In this document: one piece after another, positions 28,144-35,450 of the stretch
Layout: every line of letters starts with the position of its first letter
Numbering within the stretch: position 1 is the stretch's first letter
Origin: a virus
IMG/VR virus record: IMGVR_UViG_3300030116_005516
Location: 1 to 41,397 of that record
Length of the DNA stretch: 41,397 nt
Strand: one strand, 5' to 3'
The notes under the pieces: generated by a model
The model's database searches: none
The model's input: only the letters and a program-made list of their open reading frames with translations
Told to the model about the DNA's origin: nothing
Translations under genes and position numbers: made by a program

Positions 28144-29112
28144 CTATACCCCAATTTTATTCATCATAGATTTAAAATTATCTTCAAATTCTTTTTTATG
28201 AATGTTTTCTAATGAAGAGTTTTCTTGTTTTCTAGTTTTGTGTTGTTTATCTGACCTTTTGAAACTAGCTTTTATTAATTCATACTCTTTTTTACTCATA
28301 AAAAACCCTTCTCCACAATCGCAAATCCCATCCTCTGCTGTTGTAATTTTATGTTTTGTGGTTTTTTCTTTTAAACATCCATCACATATGTAATGCCATT
28401 CTTTTTTTTGCATTTTTAAATTTTGAACTACTTTAGCTTTACCAATCAACTCATCATCATATCTTTCTTGATGCAACCAACTGCTAGCCATAGGAATAAA
28501 CTCCGCTTCTGTATTATTTTCTTTCCATTGTTTAATGTATGCAATTAAACCATCAATAATTTTTTCTTTTTGCACTCCCTTTTTTCTAAGCATTATATAC
28601 TTATCTTTTGCTCTTTTTTTATTGTCTTTTCTTGGATATATTTTCCAAAATTCTTGTTCAAACTCTTTTAAATATATATTATTATAATTTATTTTTTTAT
28701 CTTCTACTTCAACTTCTTCTTCTACTTCTATATTGCATGGCTTTGCTATAGGTTTGCTATGGCTTTGCCATCTTTTTAAAGCACCTTTCCTACCATTGGC
28801 TGACATTCTTTCTCTATATGCAATAGAATTTCCCCTTTCTTCTTCTAACCTTTTATTATATAACCTACCATTTTTTTCAAAAAATCTAGGCTTAACCTGT
28901 TCCCAATCTTTTTCAAAATTAGGATGATTTTCGCATAAAATTCTTATATGCTGTTCATTATTTGGAAGTGAACCTTCTATCCATTCATGTAATAAAAGTG
29001 TTATATACATACCTCTTTGGCTCATTGTCATTATTTTTACATTAATATCACTTAAAAAATCTCCTGCATATAATTGAAATGCAGGTGATTTACCTTTTTT
29101 AAATTTTGACAT
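28144..29112 (-). CDS. DUF1376-type replication initiator candidate (322 aa)
   Basis: Residues 9-95 (PAFQLYAGDFLSDINVKIMT, then GMYITLLLHEWIEG) are the DUF1376/YdaU-like domain, a winged-helix-type fold found in phage replication modules. A linker (115-150) contains the tandem DNA repeats, then a second helical domain (EQEFWKIYPRKDNKKRAKDK) typical of phage replisome organisers. The carboxyl part has CDGC (243-246) and CDC (264-266), a possible zinc finger. Start follows GGGGG and overlaps the resolvase stop. It probably binds the origin and recruits host helicase; no phage helicase is present. Confidence 0.75.
   Translation of the reverse strand: MSKFKKGKSPAFQLYAGDFLSDINVKIMTMSQRGMYITLLLHEWIEGSLPNNEQHIRILCENHPNFEKDWEQVKPRFFEKNGRLYNKRLEEERGNSIAYRERMSANGRKGALKRWQSHSKPIAKPCNIEVEEEVEVEDKKINYNNIYLKEFEQEFWKIYPRKDNKKRAKDKYIMLRKKGVQKEKIIDGLIAYIKQWKENNTEAEFIPMASSWLHQERYDDELIGKAKVVQNLKMQKKEWHYICDGCLKEKTTKHKITTAEDGICDCGEGFFMSKKEYELIKASFKRSDKQHKTRKQENSSLENIHKKEFEDNFKSMMNKIGV
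28725..28771. repeat. Three tandem 11-bp repeats in the initiator gene
   Basis: GGCTTTGCTAT, AGGTTTGCTAT and GGCTTTGCCAT follow one another without a gap at 28739-28771. With the preceding bases, 28725-28749 matches the candidate origin at 20517-20541 at 24 of 25 positions. They encode part of the linker (KPIAKP). They may be binding sites for the encoded protein. Confidence 0.7.
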
Positions 29113-29532
29113 CTATTTTCCCCCTAAAATATCAATTAGTTTATTTGAATTTTCAAACTCCTGTATTTTTTCAGAATATATACTAGCTTCCTCTTCGTGT
29201 TTTTCATAGGATTCATCTTCCTCGTCTTGTATAAGTTCTAAAAAATCATCATAAGGAATAACCGCATAAGCCTTACCCCTGTCTTCTTTAACAACTTGTA
29301 AGTCAACTTCTTTTGTATTAGGCTTTATCCACTTTGCTATATTTTTTCTAACTTTACATTGAACTCTCCAATCTTTGCCTTTTGAAGTAAGCAAAACATC
29401 AACTTCTTCTCCGTAACCCAAGCTTAAACCATTGCTAGCATATGCTCTTTTTGATTCAATCCCGTAACTTTTTGCCGTATTTACGACTTCTCTTTCAAAC
29501 CTGTTTCCTTTCTGCTTACTTCTACTTGACAT
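29113..29532 (-). CDS. Hjc-like Holliday junction resolvase / PD-(D/E)xK nuclease (139 aa)
   Basis: Start with TAGGAG. The pattern KGNRFEREVVNTAK (Glu13/15), then YGEEVDVLLT (Asp45) and WRVQCKVRK (Gln58-Cys-Lys60) is that of PD-(D/E)xK junction resolvases: an early Glu, a metal-binding Asp and an (E/Q)xK. The acidic carboxyl tail (DEEDESYEKHEEEA) is extra. It would resolve branched recombination or replication intermediates before packaging. It sits between the initiator and a recombination set. Confidence 0.75.
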   Translation of the reverse strand: MSSRSKQKGNRFEREVVNTAKSYGIESKRAYASNGLSLGYGEEVDVLLTSKGKDWRVQCKVRKNIAKWIKPNTKEVDLQVVKEDRGKAYAVIPYDDFLELIQDEEDESYEKHEEEASIYSEKIQEFENSNKLIDILGGK

Positions 29533-29541
29533 GTTTAACTC

Positions 29542-29799
29542 CTATGTAAAAGATAGATTATAATTATCGCCAATACTAGTAGGTTCTGAATACACATATT
29601 TAGCATAAGTAGAACTTTTATCTGATTCTACGCTCTTGTATGTGCATTTTTCAGTTGATATATTATAACCTTCTTTTCTTAAATCATTAATAATCGCCGC
29701 CAATCTTGTAATTCTATATGATTGTATTGCGCCCCAACTTGTTATACTTCCATTCGATTTTAAATGATTTAATATTATAGATTTTTGAGACAAACCCAT
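29542..29799 (-). CDS. HTH_39-like DNA-binding protein (85 aa)
   Basis: Start overlaps the annealase stop. The sequence SIILNHLKSNGSITSWGAIQ, then YRITRLAAIINDLRKEGYNI, matches the small helix-turn-helix family (HTH_39) seen in phage recombination modules, with the usual I-T-R-L-A recognition helix. A basic, Tyr-rich end follows. It may regulate the module or assist resolvase or annealase. Confidence 0.75.
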   Translation of the reverse strand: MGLSQKSIILNHLKSNGSITSWGAIQSYRITRLAAIINDLRKEGYNISTEKCTYKSVESDKSSTYAKYVYSEPTSIGDNYNLSFT

Positions 29800-30509
29800 T
29801 ATTGATTCCTGTTAATTGCATAGTTTTTAACTTCTTCTTCTGTGTCATTTGTATGAACTTCAATAGGCGCATTATCAAACAATCCATGTTCTTTTTCAAA
29901 CTGCTCTTGCTCTCTGTCCACTTTAACAGTTTTTTTAACAGGCTTAGTGCTTTCAGCAGTTCTATATATTAACTCTGCGCTTGCTTTTGCTTTTATTTCT
30001 TGATTGTCCATTTTTGATACAATAAAGTCTAAATACGCTTTTGGTATCTCTTTCCATTTCATCTGACTATATTTTCCAAACCCAACCTTAGATTCTCTAG
30101 TGTCTTCATTCCAATTTAATGGTTGTTCTGAATTAAAAGGTTTTGTTGTTTTTTTTGGAATAACAGAAACTCCATTTTTTTGTTGTTTTATAGCATTTTC
30201 AACTTCATTTGCAGATGCAAACTCTGACCCTACAAACCCTGCGCTAGCTAATGCTCTACCTATAGCGCTTGTTTCGCAGTTTTCAATTGCAGATGTTTTA
30301 TTTATATGCCCTTGATTGTATGTTTCTTGAGCATATCCTTCATATATGCTGTCTGCAACTTTAATAGTTGTTTTCATTAAAACAGTATTTCCGTCGTTAA
30401 TAATTATTTCTGTTGTAATGCTTTTTATGTCTTCTTTATGTTGCTCGTGAAAAAGTTCTATTCTTTCTGCAACAGTTCGGTATTGTTTTCCATGTATGTT
30501 TACAGGCAT
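29799..30509 (-). CDS. ssDNA-annealing-like recombination protein with ExoX-like end (236 aa)
   Basis: Start with TAGGAG. Residues 1-105 (TVAERIELFHEQH, then INKTSAIENCETSAIGRALA and FASANEVENAI) resemble Rad52/ERF-type phage annealases, in which the ETSAIGRAL helix is conserved. Residues 140-170 (VGFGKYSQMKWKEIPKAYLD) match the small ExoX-like carboxyl domain, which binds DNA or a nuclease partner. It would pair complementary single strands during phage recombination. The superfamily is fairly clear; the exact subfamily is not. Confidence 0.65.
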   Translation of the reverse strand: MPVNIHGKQYRTVAERIELFHEQHKEDIKSITTEIIINDGNTVLMKTTIKVADSIYEGYAQETYNQGHINKTSAIENCETSAIGRALASAGFVGSEFASANEVENAIKQQKNGVSVIPKKTTKPFNSEQPLNWNEDTRESKVGFGKYSQMKWKEIPKAYLDFIVSKMDNQEIKAKASAELIYRTAESTKPVKKTVKVDREQEQFEKEHGLFDNAPIEVHTNDTEEEVKNYAINRNQ

Positions 30510-31025
30510 TTATATTTCTCCTATTTTTGGTTTTATTACATTGGTTGTTTTGTATGAAAATTTTGTTTCTTTGTTTTCTTCGTAATCGTTAGGAACTTCT
30601 CCTGTTTCTTTTATATATTTTATAATGGCGTTTTTATCCGGCTTTTCAGTAATTTTTGTAGGTATGTTATTACTATAAGAATACTTAAGCAAATCTGAGT
30701 CTTCTCCAAACTTTCTAGTTGTTCTTGTGGTTAGTTTTAAAACTCCATTTGGCATGTTCGCAGTTTTTTTATCAGTATCAGCGTTGTAATCTTTCATGTA
30801 TTCATTTAATATTTGTTCTCTATATATAATTTGCTTATGAACTGATTTTACTCTTCTGTCGTAAAACTCTACCGCATCTTGCTTTTTTCCTTGGAGTTCT
30901 TTTATTTCGTTTTCTAATTGTCCTATTTTCCATAAAATTTGGTCAGCATGAATATCAATAAGTTTATCGTTTTCTACTTCATCATGTAGTTCTTCTAGTT
31001 GGATTTCACTATTGTTGTCTTTCAT
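30510..31025 (-). CDS. Gp157-like protein (171 aa)
   Basis: Start with TAGGAG. A long coiled coil (ILWKIGQLENEIKELQGKKQ, residues 30-80) is followed by a beta region (MPNGVLKLTTRTTRKFGEDS) and IPTKITEKPDKNAIIKYIKE, the hallmark order of the Siphovirus Gp157 family. In some phages it sits next to annealases and is proposed to block host nucleases or give resistance. Ends directly before the annealase gene. Confidence 0.75.
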   Translation of the reverse strand: MKDNNSEIQLEELHDEVENDKLIDIHADQILWKIGQLENEIKELQGKKQDAVEFYDRRVKSVHKQIIYREQILNEYMKDYNADTDKKTANMPNGVLKLTTRTTRKFGEDSDLLKYSYSNNIPTKITEKPDKNAIIKYIKETGEVPNDYEENKETKFSYKTTNVIKPKIGEI

Positions 31026-31197
31026 TTTTATCTCCTAATATATTTTTTTTTAAATGATTTTTAGTTTCTTCGCTTGGAGTAACTTTATAGCCTTTGTTTT
31101 CAGCAAGAGTATAAATAAGCTGATAAAACTCCCTTACCTCTTTTTCTGAGGTTTCATTAGGCGGTTCTATTTTCATTTTTAACTCTTTATCTGACAT
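31009..31197 (-). CDS. Hypothetical small protein (62 aa)
   Basis: Overlaps the previous and next genes by 11-17 bases. Charged (KEVREFYQLIYTLAENKGYK), with no Cys and no membrane span. Family not recognised. Supported mainly by tight coupling. Confidence 0.5.
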   Translation of the reverse strand: MSDKELKMKIEPPNETSEKEVREFYQLIYTLAENKGYKVTPSEETKNHLKKNILGDKNERQQ

Positions 31198-31393
31198 AAT
31201 TAGTTATTCCTTTGACAACAATATTGTTAAAATAGCCACAATTTCCCTGCTCTACGCTACAATCTTTACCAACAAAATTTTTATCTGCCACAGTTCTTAG
31301 CTTTCCATTTATCCTTGTAAACATAATACCTAAACACTTTCCAGTATTATAGTTAGCGCAGTTTTTTTGGGCCACCACTTTGGTTTTTTTCAT
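31187..31393 (-). CDS. Hypothetical Cys-containing protein (68 aa)
   Basis: ATG at 31393 is preferred; the longer frame begins with GTG inside the stem-loop at 31411-31452. Four Cys residues (CANYNTGKC, then CSVEQGNC) could bind zinc. It shows a Gly/Asn-rich fold. Family not recognised. Confidence 0.5.
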   Translation of the reverse strand: MKKTKVVAQKNCANYNTGKCLGIMFTRINGKLRTVADKNFVGKDCSVEQGNCGYFNNIVVKGITNYVR

Positions 31394-31410
31394 TTTAATT
31401 GCCTTTTTAT

Positions 31411-31452
31411 TAATTATTAGTTCTTTCACTAATGTTCAAGAACTAATAATTA
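31411..31452 (-). repeat. 15-bp perfect stem-loop over the end of the excisionase-like gene
   Basis: TAATTATTAGTTCTT (31411-31425) pairs with AAGAACTAATAATTA (31438-31452) around a 12-base loop. One arm contains the stop codon of the 63-aa gene. There is no U-run. It may terminate, protect or translationally separate the two genes. Confidence 0.7.
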
Positions 31453-31641
31453 TAAAGAGGCTATTGGTTTATATTCTGTATTATTAACAAACTTATAAAG
31501 TTCTGTAGACATTATAATAAAATTTTTACCATTTGGCTTGCTTGCTTTTAGCTTACCAGAATGGATATACTGCCTAACTGTCCATTTAGATACTTTAAGT
31601 TCTTCTGCTACTTCAGATATAGTAAGAAAGTTTTCTTTCAC
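31450..31641 (-). CDS. Excisionase-like DNA-binding protein (63 aa)
   Basis: GTG start at 31641 with AAGGAG four bases before. The pattern FLTISEVAEELKVSKWTVRQ, then YIHSGKLKASKPNGKN, is the MerR-like winged helix of the excisionase (HTH_17) type. It binds DNA as a small regulator. No integrase is present, so a lysogeny role is unlikely. The 108-bp upstream gap is AT-rich with only a weak TTGTTT..AAACAA hairpin. Confidence 0.75.
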   Translation of the reverse strand: MKENFLTISEVAEELKVSKWTVRQYIHSGKLKASKPNGKNFIIMSTELYKFVNNTEYKPIASL

Positions 31642-31749
31642 AATGCTCCTTTGTGTATTTGTTTTAGGTTGGTTTGCATATATTTGAATTAGTTTAATAT
31701 GCTCTTTGTGAAGTTAATAAAGATTTTGTTTAAATAAAACAATAATTTA

Positions 31750-33201
31750 TTAAACTTTAATACTTTTTTTTAATTTATTTATAATTGGCTTTCTTGATTT
31801 TATTTCACATCCATTATGTAAGGTTATTCCATTATGTATGCTGTGTGGAACAATCTGAAATAATCCGTTGCCATCTTGATAATTAACTATTGCAAACCCT
31901 TGTTGCCAATCATTTCGAGGACTAAAGGCGGGAACAATGTTCGATTCAATTCTAGCAACAGTTCCGGGTGAATATGCAACATAAGTTCTTATTCCCTGTC
32001 TAGGGTGTACAGTTTTTTGAGCCATTTCATGTCTATGAATATGCCCAACTATTTCAGAGTTTCTAGCTTGAGCTAAAATTGCCTTTACTGTGTCTGCGTT
32101 TCCTTTTCTGGCTACAGTACCATGAGATATTCTTAAATTATCATTTAGCCAATATTCTCCTGCTGGATAAGGGCCACAATACTCAACATCTAGGTCGTCT
32201 AATGCTAGCAAGGTTGGTATTGTCATTTGAAGTTTTTTTGGCTCATTTGCTGGTTTTAAATTATAAGCAGCGACTATATTTTTAGAGATAGCTTTGCTCA
32301 TTCTAAGCTCATGGTTTCCCTCAATATAAATCATTTTATTACAATGCTGTCTAAATTCTTTTGTCCACCAATATAGCTCATTAATTGCAGGCTGTGTAGT
32401 AAAGAAAAATTCTGGAGATACTAAAAATTTATCTGACCATTCTGGCAAATCTAGCATGTCTCCTAAATATATAATTATATGCGGTTTTTCTTTTTCTGCT
32501 ACTTGCAAAATACAGTCAAGTGCGTTTCTGTCGTGAAAAGGGTCTAGTTTTCCAGTATTAAAACTTCTTCTAAAGCCAAACTGAGCATCTGGAATAATAA
32601 GAGCTTTTTTATATTTTGACTGCTGCGTTGGTGCTAGCTTTGGCTTTTTAAAGCTGGTTGCTGCTATTGGCTTTACATGAGGAAACTCTACTTCAACTGG
32701 TTTTATTCTTACCAGCCATGCTTTTACTTGAAATAAAGGCCTGTGAACAATCGCCTCTGATGTTTTCATGGCAGTTTCCCATTTATTTACAACATATCTG
32801 TCAACTGACCATATAGATGTGTCTACATTACAACTTTTTAATAGTTCATCTAAAGTTTTAGGGTTTCTTTCTCCCCTGTAGTCAAGAATTGCATAATTAC
32901 CAATAACTTCAAAGTTTTCACCTTTTTTGTTATATAATTCATTGTCTTTATTGTAAAATTCTTCTGCAAAAATATTGCTTCTTTCGTTATGTTTTTTTAT
33001 TGCATCTCTTAAGTCTGTAGTAGGGTCAATATTTAATCGCCCTTTTCTTTTTTGAGACCTAACAGCTTCTGCTGTAAAGTGAGTATTTGGGTATTCTTTT
33101 GAAAGTATTTCTGCGGTTTCAGCGTAACTATGGCCAGTAAGCAATAATTTTGTTGCCCTAGATTTTTTTTCCTTTGTCCAATTAATGGGAGGATTTATCA
33201 T
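31750..33201 (-). CDS. Metallophosphoesterase with N-terminal HTH-like region (483 aa)
   Basis: Residues 200-395 carry the calcineurin-like core: LIIPDAQFG (Asp205, with Gln207 where His is usual), IYLGDMLDL (247-251), IEGNHELR (295-298), RISHG (His360) and GHIHRH (386-390). Together these are the dinuclear metal ligands. Residues 12-57 resemble a helix-turn-helix (LLLTGHSYAETAEILSKEYP). It could act as a phosphodiesterase or nuclease; large phage metallophosphoesterases with a DNA-binding start are known. Substrate unknown. The ribosome site is weak. Confidence 0.8.
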   Translation of the reverse strand: MINPPINWTKEKKSRATKLLLTGHSYAETAEILSKEYPNTHFTAEAVRSQKRKGRLNIDPTTDLRDAIKKHNERSNIFAEEFYNKDNELYNKKGENFEVIGNYAILDYRGERNPKTLDELLKSCNVDTSIWSVDRYVVNKWETAMKTSEAIVHRPLFQVKAWLVRIKPVEVEFPHVKPIAATSFKKPKLAPTQQSKYKKALIIPDAQFGFRRSFNTGKLDPFHDRNALDCILQVAEKEKPHIIIYLGDMLDLPEWSDKFLVSPEFFFTTQPAINELYWWTKEFRQHCNKMIYIEGNHELRMSKAISKNIVAAYNLKPANEPKKLQMTIPTLLALDDLDVEYCGPYPAGEYWLNDNLRISHGTVARKGNADTVKAILAQARNSEIVGHIHRHEMAQKTVHPRQGIRTYVAYSPGTVARIESNIVPAFSPRNDWQQGFAIVNYQDGNGLFQIVPHSIHNGITLHNGCEIKSRKPIINKLKKSIKV

Positions 33202-33214
33202 TATGGCTATTTAT

Positions 33215-33691
33215 TTACACCTCTAAAGCTCTTTTACACCAACCATAATAATATTTTTCTAGCTTTGGTTTTTTTAGAACTAAGCTGGCATAATATTTTA
33301 GCCTATAAGCTCGCAACCTTGATTCTTCTAGCTTTGACTTTCCAGCGTTTCCAATTGTTTGAGGGCCAATTCCGCCATCAATATCAGTTGGAACTCCTTT
33401 TGCATTAATAGCTTCTTGTAATATTTTTACCGCCCTTCTTTTTCCCATATTTACAACCATATCAAAATATATAAGCTGTAAATTATTAGGAAGTTTAGCG
33501 CATTTTGCTTTTTCCCAATAATCTCTAAAATATATGCTAACTACATCTGCCTTTGTAAGATTTTTTATATCTAAATGAGGATAAGCTTTTCTGCTTATTC
33601 CCATGTTAGTTTCTCCTCCGGGGTCAATGGGGTCATCTACATAACCGCCTTCGTGTTTTAAAATTACCTCTATAGCTTTTTTAAAAGTCAT
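33215..33691 (-). CDS. GH108 endolysin (158 aa)
   Basis: Residues 7-35 (IEVILKHEGGYVDDPIDPGG, then ETNMGISRKAYP) carry the GH108 signature with catalytic Glu14 in HEGGY. The rest matches the GH108 plus peptidoglycan-binding part (DIDGGIGPQTIGNAGKS). It cleaves peptidoglycan at the end of infection. Its start overlaps the stop of the upstream small gene. No signal peptide; export would need a holin, for which small membrane proteins lie just upstream. Confidence 0.88.
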   Translation of the reverse strand: MTFKKAIEVILKHEGGYVDDPIDPGGETNMGISRKAYPHLDIKNLTKADVVSIYFRDYWEKAKCAKLPNNLQLIYFDMVVNMGKRRAVKILQEAINAKGVPTDIDGGIGPQTIGNAGKSKLEESRLRAYRLKYYASLVLKKPKLEKYYYGWCKRALEV

Positions 33692-33864
33692 ACGCCAATT
33701 TTTTTAAGTAAAACACTCTTAATTACCTTCCAAAGAGCTTCAAGTATTTTTTGTTCTGTTTTTTCAGAAATAATAGGTATATCAACTGCTTTATTAATTT
33801 CAGCAATTATTTCTGCTCCATTTTTATCCGACAATAAATCATCTGCTATTAATTTTGCTAACAT
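33688..33864 (-). CDS. Small helical protein next to the endolysin (58 aa)
   Basis: ATG at 33864 preceded by AAAGGAAAA; the stop overlaps the endolysin start (ATGA). An amphipathic helix-rich sequence (LAKLIADDLLSDKNGAEIIA) with a Lys-rich end. Resembles small proteins found before endolysins in marine phages. No clear membrane span. Confidence 0.55.
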   Translation of the reverse strand: MLAKLIADDLLSDKNGAEIIAEINKAVDIPIISEKTEQKILEALWKVIKSVLLKKIGV

Positions 33865-33865
33865 A

Positions 33866-34012
33866 TTAGTTTTCCTTTATTTTTTTTGTTTTTAAATATA
33901 AATAATAAATATTAACCGAAAACATAACACACATTAGTAATCCAGATATAATGTCTGTATAGTAAACAATTCCTAAACTTGTGCTAATTCCACTTACTTT
34001 TAAACTATCCAT
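33866..34012 (-). CDS. Small membrane protein, holin candidate (48 aa)
   Basis: ATG at 34012 overlaps the upstream stop (TAATG). One hydrophobic segment (GLLMCVMFSVNIYYLYL) followed by a Lys-rich tail (KTKKIKEN), as in minimal holins. Position just before the endolysin cluster supports a lysis role. Not proven. Confidence 0.5.
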   Translation of the reverse strand: MDSLKVSGISTSLGIVYYTDIISGLLMCVMFSVNIYYLYLKTKKIKEN

Positions 34013-34329
34013 TAATGCCTTCCATTTATTCTACTTAAACTTCCTTTTACCTCGCTAACTTGATTGTCTAAATCATTGACTTCTTTTGTTAGCGCGTCAA
34101 ATTTTCTGTCTAGCTTATCATCAGATTGGTTCCACCTATTAATTAATTTAATAATCATTCCCTCCATATTTTCTAAAGTTTCACTTTGCCCTTTGTTTTC
34201 AACTTTTAAATTTTCTAACACTTCTTGTTGTTTTGCAGATTTATTAGATAAAGATATAACTAAATATACAAACATAGCACCAACAACCCCAATCATTCCA
34301 GCTTCGCCATATATTGCCATAAAATCCAT
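34012..34329 (-). CDS. Membrane-anchored coiled-coil protein (105 aa)
   Basis: ATG at 34329 is chosen for AAGGA upstream and TAATG coupling; a longer frame from a TTG at 34353 is less likely. One amino-terminal hydrophobic segment (MIGVVGAMFVYLVISL), then a long coiled coil (NKGQSETLENMEGMIIKLIN and a second heptad run). This pattern fits holin/XhlA-like or spanin-like lysis proteins. Confidence 0.6.
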   Translation of the reverse strand: MDFMAIYGEAGMIGVVGAMFVYLVISLSNKSAKQQEVLENLKVENKGQSETLENMEGMIIKLINRWNQSDDKLDRKFDALTKEVNDLDNQVSEVKGSLSRINGRH

Positions 34330-34649
34330 TATTTCTTTTTCCTTTTTCTCCAAGACAGAGGGTTGATGTTAAGCTCTTTTTCATAGAACTTTAATTTATT
34401 TTCTAGCTCTTCTAGCTGTGCAGATTCTTCCAACTCATGTTTAGCAAGGAGGCTGCGAATTTCATTATTCGCCTCCAACATTCCTTCTTCAAGCTTTGCA
34501 ATTCTTGTTTCAATGCGGTAGTAACCCCATACAAGGCAAGAACACAATACAATAATTTGAGCCATCCATTTAAGGTTGATGCTAATAACAGCGTTATCGT
34601 CAATAACATTAGTGCGATAAGACCTAGCGGTTTTTGGTTTTTCATTCAC
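34329..34649 (-). CDS. Single-span coiled-coil membrane protein, i-spanin-like (106 aa)
   Basis: GTG start at 34649 overlaps the stop of the lipoprotein gene. A hydrophobic segment (WMAQIIVLCSCLVWGYY), then a coiled coil (RIAKLEEGMLEANNEIRSLL) and a Lys/Arg-rich end. The topology of an inner-membrane spanin, next to a lipoprotein gene, suggests a two-part spanin pair. Topology-based only. Confidence 0.55.
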   Translation of the reverse strand: MNEKPKTARSYRTNVIDDNAVISINLKWMAQIIVLCSCLVWGYYRIETRIAKLEEGMLEANNEIRSLLAKHELEESAQLEELENKLKFYEKELNINPLSWRKRKKK

Positions 34650-34896
34650 TTACTACTTTTACTTCTTCATATTTAGAATGATTATAGCACCAAATTTTTC
34701 CATTATATATTGTTGAATTATAATAATGAACAATAGAATCTTGGTCTATAATTTCTTGAAAAACAGATGGTGAATACTCTTCATCTAAAGCATATCCCAT
34801 TATACTCCACCCAGCACAACCAACAAAAGAAATTGATAGAAATATTATTAAAATATTAATTAGACTTTTTTTCAACAACTTCCATTCCAGTTTCAA
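34642..34896 (-). CDS. Small lipoprotein, possible o-spanin (84 aa)
   Basis: A signal segment (LLKKSLINILIIFLSISFVG) ends in Cys27, a lipobox, so the protein is probably lipid-anchored. The mature part is short with two further Cys/Trp-rich stretches. The first codon is TTG at 34896; a later TTG near 34878 has a better GGA site upstream, so the start is uncertain. Adjacent to a spanin-like gene. Confidence 0.5.
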   Translation of the reverse strand: MKLEWKLLKKSLINILIIFLSISFVGCAGWSIMGYALDEEYSPSVFQEIIDQDSIVHYYNSTIYNGKIWCYNHSKYEEVKVVSE

Positions 34897-35092
34897 TTAA
34901 AGCATCTTCACAACCTTTAAGACCAATTCTAAGTTGAGTAAGGTTAAAAGAAGCTCTATCAATCTTGTTCATTAAATCCTGCCTATGTTGTAAAAATGTT
35001 TTTTGTTCCGGTGTTAGAGCGTCTAAATCTTCTTGTGAATACTCTTTACCAAATATATTTATTGTCGGCATTTCTTTTTCTTTTTTTGCCAT
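34856..35092 (-). CDS. Small helical DUF6447-like protein (78 aa)
   Basis: Start with TAGGAG. The order INIFGKEYSQEDLDALTPEQ, then HRQDLMNKIDRASFNLTQLR, resembles a small family seen beside fibres and endolysins in aquatic phages; the DUF6447 name is from memory. Two helices, no membrane span. It may be a chaperone or minor virion protein. Confidence 0.6.
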   Translation of the reverse strand: MAKKEKEMPTINIFGKEYSQEDLDALTPEQKTFLQHRQDLMNKIDRASFNLTQLRIGLKGCEDALIETGMEVVEKKSN

Positions 35093-35114
35093 TATTAACT
35101 CCTATTGTTATTGT

Positions 35115-35441
35115 TTAAAGTTTTTTAAAATCCTCGATAGCTAATGCAAGACCATCACTATATGCTTTGGCGTTTGCCATTTCATCATCCCATCTTTTCT
35201 TTTCTTGTTCTAATTGTGCTAGTGACCATTCTCTTTCATTGTCTGGCATAGCCTCACCAGTTTCAGAATCCCAGCACTTACAAGCACAAACAATATAACT
35301 TTCTTTTACTGCATCTTGTTTAGCTTGTACTACTTCACCAGCTTCATTTTTAATTTCTTTTTTAGCTGGAGATATTTCTCTTTCTTTCTTAGCAAAATCT
35401 GCTGTTTTGCCTTTTTTTTCTGCATATTTTGACCAATTCAT
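35115..35441 (-). CDS. Hypothetical protein downstream of tail fibre (108 aa)
   Basis: Start with TAGGAG, nine bases after the fibre stop. Lys/Glu-rich and acidic, with a Cys pair (YIVCACKCWDSETGE) and a long helix (REWSLAQLEQEKKRWDDEMA). It could be a fibre assembly factor by position; no chaperone family is recognised. Confidence 0.6.
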   Translation of the reverse strand: MNWSKYAEKKGKTADFAKKEREISPAKKEIKNEAGEVVQAKQDAVKESYIVCACKCWDSETGEAMPDNEREWSLAQLEQEKKRWDDEMANAKAYSDGLALAIEDFKKL

Positions 35442-35450
35442 TAGGTTCTC

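Noticed and set aside
34412-34645. 77-aa minus-strand frame with an ATG
   Set aside because: It overlaps the membrane coiled-coil protein in another frame; the latter has coherent topology and stop-start coupling on both sides.
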